DNA of 48,265 bases. It comes from an uncultured Clostridia bacterium. GTDB lineage: Bacteria > Bacillota > Clostridia > Oscillospirales > Acutalibacteraceae. The DNA lies in NCBI GenBank assembly GCA_947652665.1, contig CANTDZ010000006.1:1-48265 (forward strand), read 5' to 3'. Each line of letters opens with the position of its first letter. Within the stretch, counting starts at the first letter, position 1. The notes below the pieces were generated by a model, which saw nothing but the letters and a program-made list of their open reading frames with translations, was not told where the DNA came from and ran no database searches. Of the stretch, positions 42,101 to 48,265 are shown piece after piece. Both the position numbers and the translations under genes were made by a program.

Positions 42101-42418
42101 TTGGCAAAAGACACCATGCAGGCCGTGAGCCAGGCGGAGCAGGACGCCCGCCAAGCGGTGCTGCGTGCCAAAGAGGAAGGCGATCAGCTGGTGGCAAAGG
42201 CTGCCCAAGAGGGCAAAGACGCTGTGGCCGCCGCGGTGAAGGAGGCTAAGAAAAAAGCCGACGTTCTCCGGGGCGTGGCCCGTGCCGATGCCGAAAAGCT
42301 GCACGCCCAGTCTGTGCAGGCGCTGGAAGAGACCCAGCAGCGCCTGAAAGCCAGTGCCGGGGACGCCCGAGGGAAGGTCGTCGGGGAGATCCGGAAAATC
42401 GTTTTGGGGCAGCCCTAA
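42101..42418 (+). CDS. V-type ATPase subunit G/H (peripheral stalk)
   Basis: A 105-residue, almost wholly helical, Ala/Lys/Glu-rich protein (AEQDARQAVLRAKEEGDQLV) that should pair with subunit E as the peripheral stalk of a V/A-type ATPase. Assignment rests on composition, length and its place as the first gene before subunit I. The start is TTG, with GGAGG (42087-42091) nine bases before; ATG 42116 is a weaker alternative. It corresponds to ntpF of Enterococcus hirae or ahaH of archaea. Confidence 0.85.
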   Translation: MAKDTMQAVSQAEQDARQAVLRAKEEGDQLVAKAAQEGKDAVAAAVKEAKKKADVLRGVARADAEKLHAQSVQALEETQQRLKASAGDARGKVVGEIRKIVLGQP

Positions 42419-42433
42419 AGGAGGTCGAGGCAG

Positions 42434-44945
<2,512 letters not shown>

Positions 44946-44985
44946 TCCGCTGCACGCTGACACCCGATAGAGAGGAGGGACTGGG

Positions 44986-45576
44986 ATGACCGGACTGGAA
45001 TCGATCATCAAACAAATCGCAGGAGACGCCCAAGGAGAGGCCGACGGCATCTTGGCAGAGGCGAAACAGAAAGCCGACAAGGCCCTGGCCGAAGCCAAAG
45101 AAGAAGCCAAGCGCCAGGCAGACGCCATCCTGCAAAAGGGCGAGCAGGACGCTAAGGATATCCGCGACCGTGCCGAATCTGCCGCGGAGCTCGCTAAGCG
45201 CAACCAGATGCTCTCCTTCAAGCAGGGCCTCATTGGAGAGGCCATCGAGGGCGCCCGGGCCTCTTTGGAGGATGCCCCGGACAAGGAGTATTTCGACTCG
45301 CTTTTACAGCTTTACAAACGCTTTGCCCAGAAGGGCCAGGGGGAAATGCGCCTGAACCAGAAGGACTTAAAGCGCCTGCCGGACGACTTCCTCGCCCGCA
45401 TGAAGCAGGCCGTGCCCGAGGCGGATATGCATATCTCCCCGAAGCCTTCCGACATAGAAAGCGGGTTCCTGTTGGTGTACGGGGGCATGGATATCAACTG
45501 CACCTTCCGGGCCGTTTTTGAAGACGCCGCAGACGCGCTGCGGGACGCGGCCGGCAAGCTGCTGTTCCAAGCCTGA
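44986..45576 (+). CDS. ntpE: V-type ATPase subunit E (peripheral stalk)
   Basis: A 196-residue subunit. The N-terminal 80 residues are a long charged helix (KADKALAEAKEEAKRQADAI), which coils with the G/H subunit. The C-terminal domain (LKRLPDDFLARMKQAVPEAD, then SGFLLVYGGMDINCTF) binds the top of the A3B3 head. The block around GGFxLxYGxxDIN is typical. GGAGG precedes the ATG. It lies between the K and C genes. Confidence 0.93.
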   Translation: MTGLESIIKQIAGDAQGEADGILAEAKQKADKALAEAKEEAKRQADAILQKGEQDAKDIRDRAESAAELAKRNQMLSFKQGLIGEAIEGARASLEDAPDKEYFDSLLQLYKRFAQKGQGEMRLNQKDLKRLPDDFLARMKQAVPEADMHISPKPSDIESGFLLVYGGMDINCTFRAVFEDAADALRDAAGKLLFQA

Positions 45577-45611
45577 CGCCCCAATAAGCATCAAAGAAAG
45601 GAATCCCATCT

Positions 45612-46577
45612 ATGAGTGACGATTATATCTACGCGGTGGCGCGGGTGCGCTCGAAGGAGCTCTCGCTGCTGGGCCGTCAGGACATCGACCTGCTCATGGC
45701 CTGCAGGGGGTTCGACGAGTGCCTGCGGGTGCTCTCCGACAAGGGCTGGGGCGGCGCGGACGGTTCTTCCGCTGAGGCCGTTTTGGCGGCGGAGGAGGAA
45801 AAGACCTGGGCTTTTATCCGCGAGCTGACGGACGACCTGGCCCCCTTCTCCGTGCTGCTGTACCCCATCGACTACAATAACATCAAGGCGGCGGTCAAGT
45901 GCGTGGTCACGGACACAAAGCCTCAGGACGTCTTTTTAAGCGGCGGCTCTATTGACCCGGAAACCATGATGCGCTGCGTGCGGGAGAACGATTTCTCCCC
46001 CCTGCCCCCTGTCATGGCCCAGGCGGCCGATGAAGCCTACCACACCCTGCTGCAGACCGGCGACGGCCAGCTGTGCGACATCCTGCTGGACCGGGCCTGC
46101 ATGGAGGGCATCCTCCAGTGCGGGAAGGACAGCGGCAGCGAGCTGCTGATGCAGTACGCCGAGCTGAAGGTGGCCGTGTCCGACATCAAGACTGCGGTGC
46201 GCGCCTGCAAGACGGGCAAGTCCAAGGCCTTCATCGACGAGGCTTTGGCCCCCTGCGGGAGCTTGGACGCCTCCTCTCTGGCCAGCGCCGCCTGCAAGAG
46301 CCCCGAGGACATCTACGGCTACCTTGCCTCCACCCCCTACGGCGGGGCGGCAGAGAAGCTGAAGGAATCCTATTCCGCCTTTGAGAAATGGTGCGACGAC
46401 CAGGTCATGGACCTTATCAAGGAACAGAAGCGCAACCCCTTTACCATCGGGCCCCTGTTCGCTTACGTCCTGGCCCGGCAGAACGAGATCAGCACCGTGC
46501 GGATCATCCTCTCCGGCAAGCTCAACGAGCTGGACGACGGCATGATCCGGGAAAGGTTGAGGGATATGTATGTATAA
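45612..46577 (+). CDS. ntpC: V-type ATPase subunit C (central stalk cap)
   Basis: A 321-residue helical protein of the V_ATPase subunit C/AC39 (d-type) family, the funnel that joins the central shaft to the K ring. It has the family's three similar helical repeats (YIYAVARVRSKELSLL; YPIDYNNIKAAVKC) and the C-terminal block GPLFAYVLARQNEISTVRII. Its stop overlaps the start of the F gene by eight bases, so the two are coupled. Confidence 0.94.
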   Translation: MSDDYIYAVARVRSKELSLLGRQDIDLLMACRGFDECLRVLSDKGWGGADGSSAEAVLAAEEEKTWAFIRELTDDLAPFSVLLYPIDYNNIKAAVKCVVTDTKPQDVFLSGGSIDPETMMRCVRENDFSPLPPVMAQAADEAYHTLLQTGDGQLCDILLDRACMEGILQCGKDSGSELLMQYAELKVAVSDIKTAVRACKTGKSKAFIDEALAPCGSLDASSLASAACKSPEDIYGYLASTPYGGAAEKLKESYSAFEKWCDDQVMDLIKEQKRNPFTIGPLFAYVLARQNEISTVRIILSGKLNELDDGMIRERLRDMYV

Positions 46578-46890
46578 GATAGCCGTTTTAGGCGACCGGG
46601 ACAGCATCTATGGCTTTGCTGCATTGGGCCTGGAGGTGTTTCCCGTGTCGACCCCCGAGGAAGGGGCCAAGGCGCTGCGGAACCTGACCGAGCAGAATTA
46701 CGCCGTCATCTACATCACCGAGGCCCTGGCCGCCGAGCTTCCCGCCGAGCTGGACCGCTACCGGGAAAGCATCCTGCCCGCCGTCATCCCCATCCCGGGC
46801 GTGCACGGCAACACGGGCATGGGCATCCAGATGGTCAAGCATTCGGTGGAGCAGGCCGTTGGTTCTGACATTATCTTTAACGGAAATTAA
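46570..46890 (+). CDS. V-type ATPase subunit F (central stalk)
   Basis: A 106-residue alpha/beta protein of the V/A-ATPase F family (ntpG in E. hirae). It opens with YKIAVLGDRDSIYGFAALGL, the standard start. The middle strand is YAVIYITEALA, and PAVIPIPG lies in the last third. It binds the D shaft and regulates ATP hydrolysis. It overlaps the C-subunit gene and precedes the A-subunit gene. Confidence 0.94.
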   Translation: MYKIAVLGDRDSIYGFAALGLEVFPVSTPEEGAKALRNLTEQNYAVIYITEALAAELPAELDRYRESILPAVIPIPGVHGNTGMGIQMVKHSVEQAVGSDIIFNGN

Positions 46891-46932
46891 TTTTGTCCTA
46901 TAAAATCATCAAGAAACGGGTGATCGAGAAAC

Positions 46933-48265
46933 ATGAGTAAAGGCACCATCAAAAAAGTGGCCGGACCTCTCGTTATCGCCAAGGGCATGCGCGACGCCAA
47001 TATGTTCGACGTGGTGCGCGTCAGCGACAGGCGCCTGATCGGCGAGATCATCGAGATCCACGGCGACGAAGCCTCCATCCAGGTTTACGAGGAGACTTCC
47101 GGCCTGGCCCCCGGGGCCCCGGTAGAGTCTACCGGCGAACCCATGAGCGTTGAGCTGGGGCCCGGCCTTATCAGCAGCATTTACGACGGCATCCAGCGTC
47201 CCCTGGACGACATCATGAAGATCGCCGGCAACAACCTGACCCGCGGCGTGGAAGTGCCCTCTTTGAAGCGCGACGTGAAGTGGGAGTTCGTGCCCACCAT
47301 GAAGGCGGGGGACGAGGTTTCCGGCGGCGACATTATCGGCACCGTGCAGGAGTCCGAGATCGTGTCCCACAAGATCATGGTCCCTCCCGGGGTCAAAGGC
47401 ACCATTAAGGATATCAAGGCCGGCAGCTACGTGGTCACCGACACCGTCTGCACTGTCACCACCAAGGACGGCGCGGACGTCCCTGTGACCCTGATGCAGA
47501 AGTGGCCTGTGCGCCGCGGCCGCCCCTACAAGCAGAAGCTCTCCCCGGATATGCCCCTGATCACCGGCCAGCGCGTGGTGGACACCCTGTTCCCCATTGC
47601 CAAGGGCGGCGTGGCGGCTGTCCCCGGGCCCTTCGGCAGCGGCAAGACGGTCGTGCAGCACCAGCTGGCCAAGTGGGCTGAGGCGGACATCGTGGTCTAC
47701 ATTGGCTGCGGCGAGCGCGGCAACGAGATGACCGACGTTTTGAACGAGTTCCCTGAACTGGTGGACCCGAAGACGGGCCAGTCGCTGATGAAGCGCACCG
47801 TGCTCATCGCCAACACCTCCGACATGCCTGTGGCGGCCCGTGAGGCTTCCATTTACACGGGCATCACCATCGCCGAGTACTTCCGCGACATGGGCTACTC
47901 CGTGGCCCTGATGGCCGACTCCACCTCCCGCTGGGCCGAGGCCCTCCGCGAGATGTCCGGCCGTCTGGAAGAGATGCCCGGCGAAGAAGGCTACCCCGCA
48001 TACCTGGGCAGCCGCCTGGCGCAGTTCTACGAGCGCGCCGGCCGCGTCATGACCCTGTGCTCCGGCGACCGCGAGGGCGCGCTGTCCGTTATCGGCGCCG
48101 TATCGCCTCCCGGCGGCGACATTTCCGAGCCGGTCTCCCAGGCCACCCTGCGTATCGTCAAGGTGTTCTGGAGCCTGGACTCCTCCTTGGCTTACAAGCG
48201 CCACTTCCCGGCCATCAACTGGCTGACCAGCTACTCCAACTACATGGACACCATGCAGGACTGGT
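46933..48265 (+). CDS. ntpA: V-type ATPase catalytic subunit A, cut by window end
   Basis: The first 444 codons of the catalytic A subunit (family length about 590); the 3' end lies outside the window. It begins [19 protein letters not shown]. The family-specific non-homologous region is present ([11 protein letters not shown] and PPGVKGTI). The P-loop is GPFGSGKTV. It then has [35 protein letters not shown] and [11 protein letters not shown]. The ATG at 46933 has only a weak SD. The B and D subunit genes presumably follow. Confidence 0.97.
   Translation, partial: MSKGTIKKVAGPLVIAKGMRDANMFDVVRVSDRRLIGEIIEIHGDEASIQVYEETSGLAPGAPVESTGEPMSVELGPGLISSIYDGIQRPLDDIMKIAGNNLTRGVEVPSLKRDVKWEFVPTMKAGDEVSGGDIIGTVQESEIVSHKIMVPPGVKGTIKDIKAGSYVVTDTVCTVTTKDGADVPVTLMQKWPVRRGRPYKQKLSPDMPLITGQRVVDTLFPIAKGGVAAVPGPFGSGKTVVQHQLAKWAEADIVVYIGCGERGNEMTDVLNEFPELVDPKTGQSLMKRTVLIANTSDMPVAAREASIYTGITIAEYFRDMGYSVALMADSTSRWAEALREMSGRLEEMPGEEGYPAYLGSRLAQFYERAGRVMTLCSGDREGALSVIGAVSPPGGDISEPVSQATLRIVKVFWSLDSSLAYKRHFPAINWLTSYSNYMDTMQDW

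Overview
The window looks like chromosome from a Gram-positive, spore-forming, strictly anaerobic gut Clostridium of the Oscillospiraceae/Ruminococcaceae kind. The reasons are a high-GC Firmicute gene style with strong Shine-Dalgarno sites, a complete spoIIA (sigma-F) operon, S-layer-homology (SLH) wall proteins, a V-type ATPase, an oxygen-sensitive radical-SAM sulfatase maturase, and a queT gene behind what is probably a preQ1 riboswitch. The genus cannot be fixed from the sequence alone.

Left edge (1-4020): a degraded patch with a doubtful small ORF and the 3' remnant of an IS3-type transposase. It is followed by an AraC regulator, a frameshifted GPH-family sugar symporter and an HSL-type esterase, which look like a small catabolic unit for a (possibly acylated) glycoside.

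Centre-left (4042-17383) is the most interesting part. Two divergent operons share one control region. Leftward runs a peptide-family ABC importer (binding lipoprotein, two permeases, two ATPases) followed directly by two sulfatases with no signal peptide. Rightward runs a YesMN-type two-component system, a TauE/SafE-type anion exporter and an anaerobic sulfatase-maturating enzyme. Together they read as one circuit: sense and import a small sulfated molecule, mature the sulfatases, remove sulfate in the cytoplasm, and expel the released anion. A 10-bp inverted repeat straddles the -35 element of the rightward promoter.

Centre (17406-31136): housekeeping and accessory genes. These are a MATE exporter with an operator-like palindrome; dnaJ standing alone; an SMC-like ATPase with an FMN-barrel protein; queT and a TrkH/KtrB potassium channel subunit; a GNAT; rplJ-rplL with an L10-type attenuated leader and no adjacent rpoB; spoIIAA-spoIIAB-sigF; and valS-folC.

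Centre-right (31167-41959): a divergent pair of SLH proteins (transglutaminase-like and NlpC/P60-like), tRNA-Leu(GAG), pth-mfd, a Nudix hydrolase, a RimJ-type acetyltransferase and a SurA-like lipoprotein.

Right edge (41994-48265): a V-type ATPase operon in the order G/H-I-K-E-C-F-A, with A cut by the window end. The K-ring protein carries the residues that bind Na+ in the Enterococcus hirae enzyme, so the machine is probably a sodium pump or sodium-driven ATP synthase.

No CRISPR array, rRNA, intact transposon, prophage or replication origin was seen.
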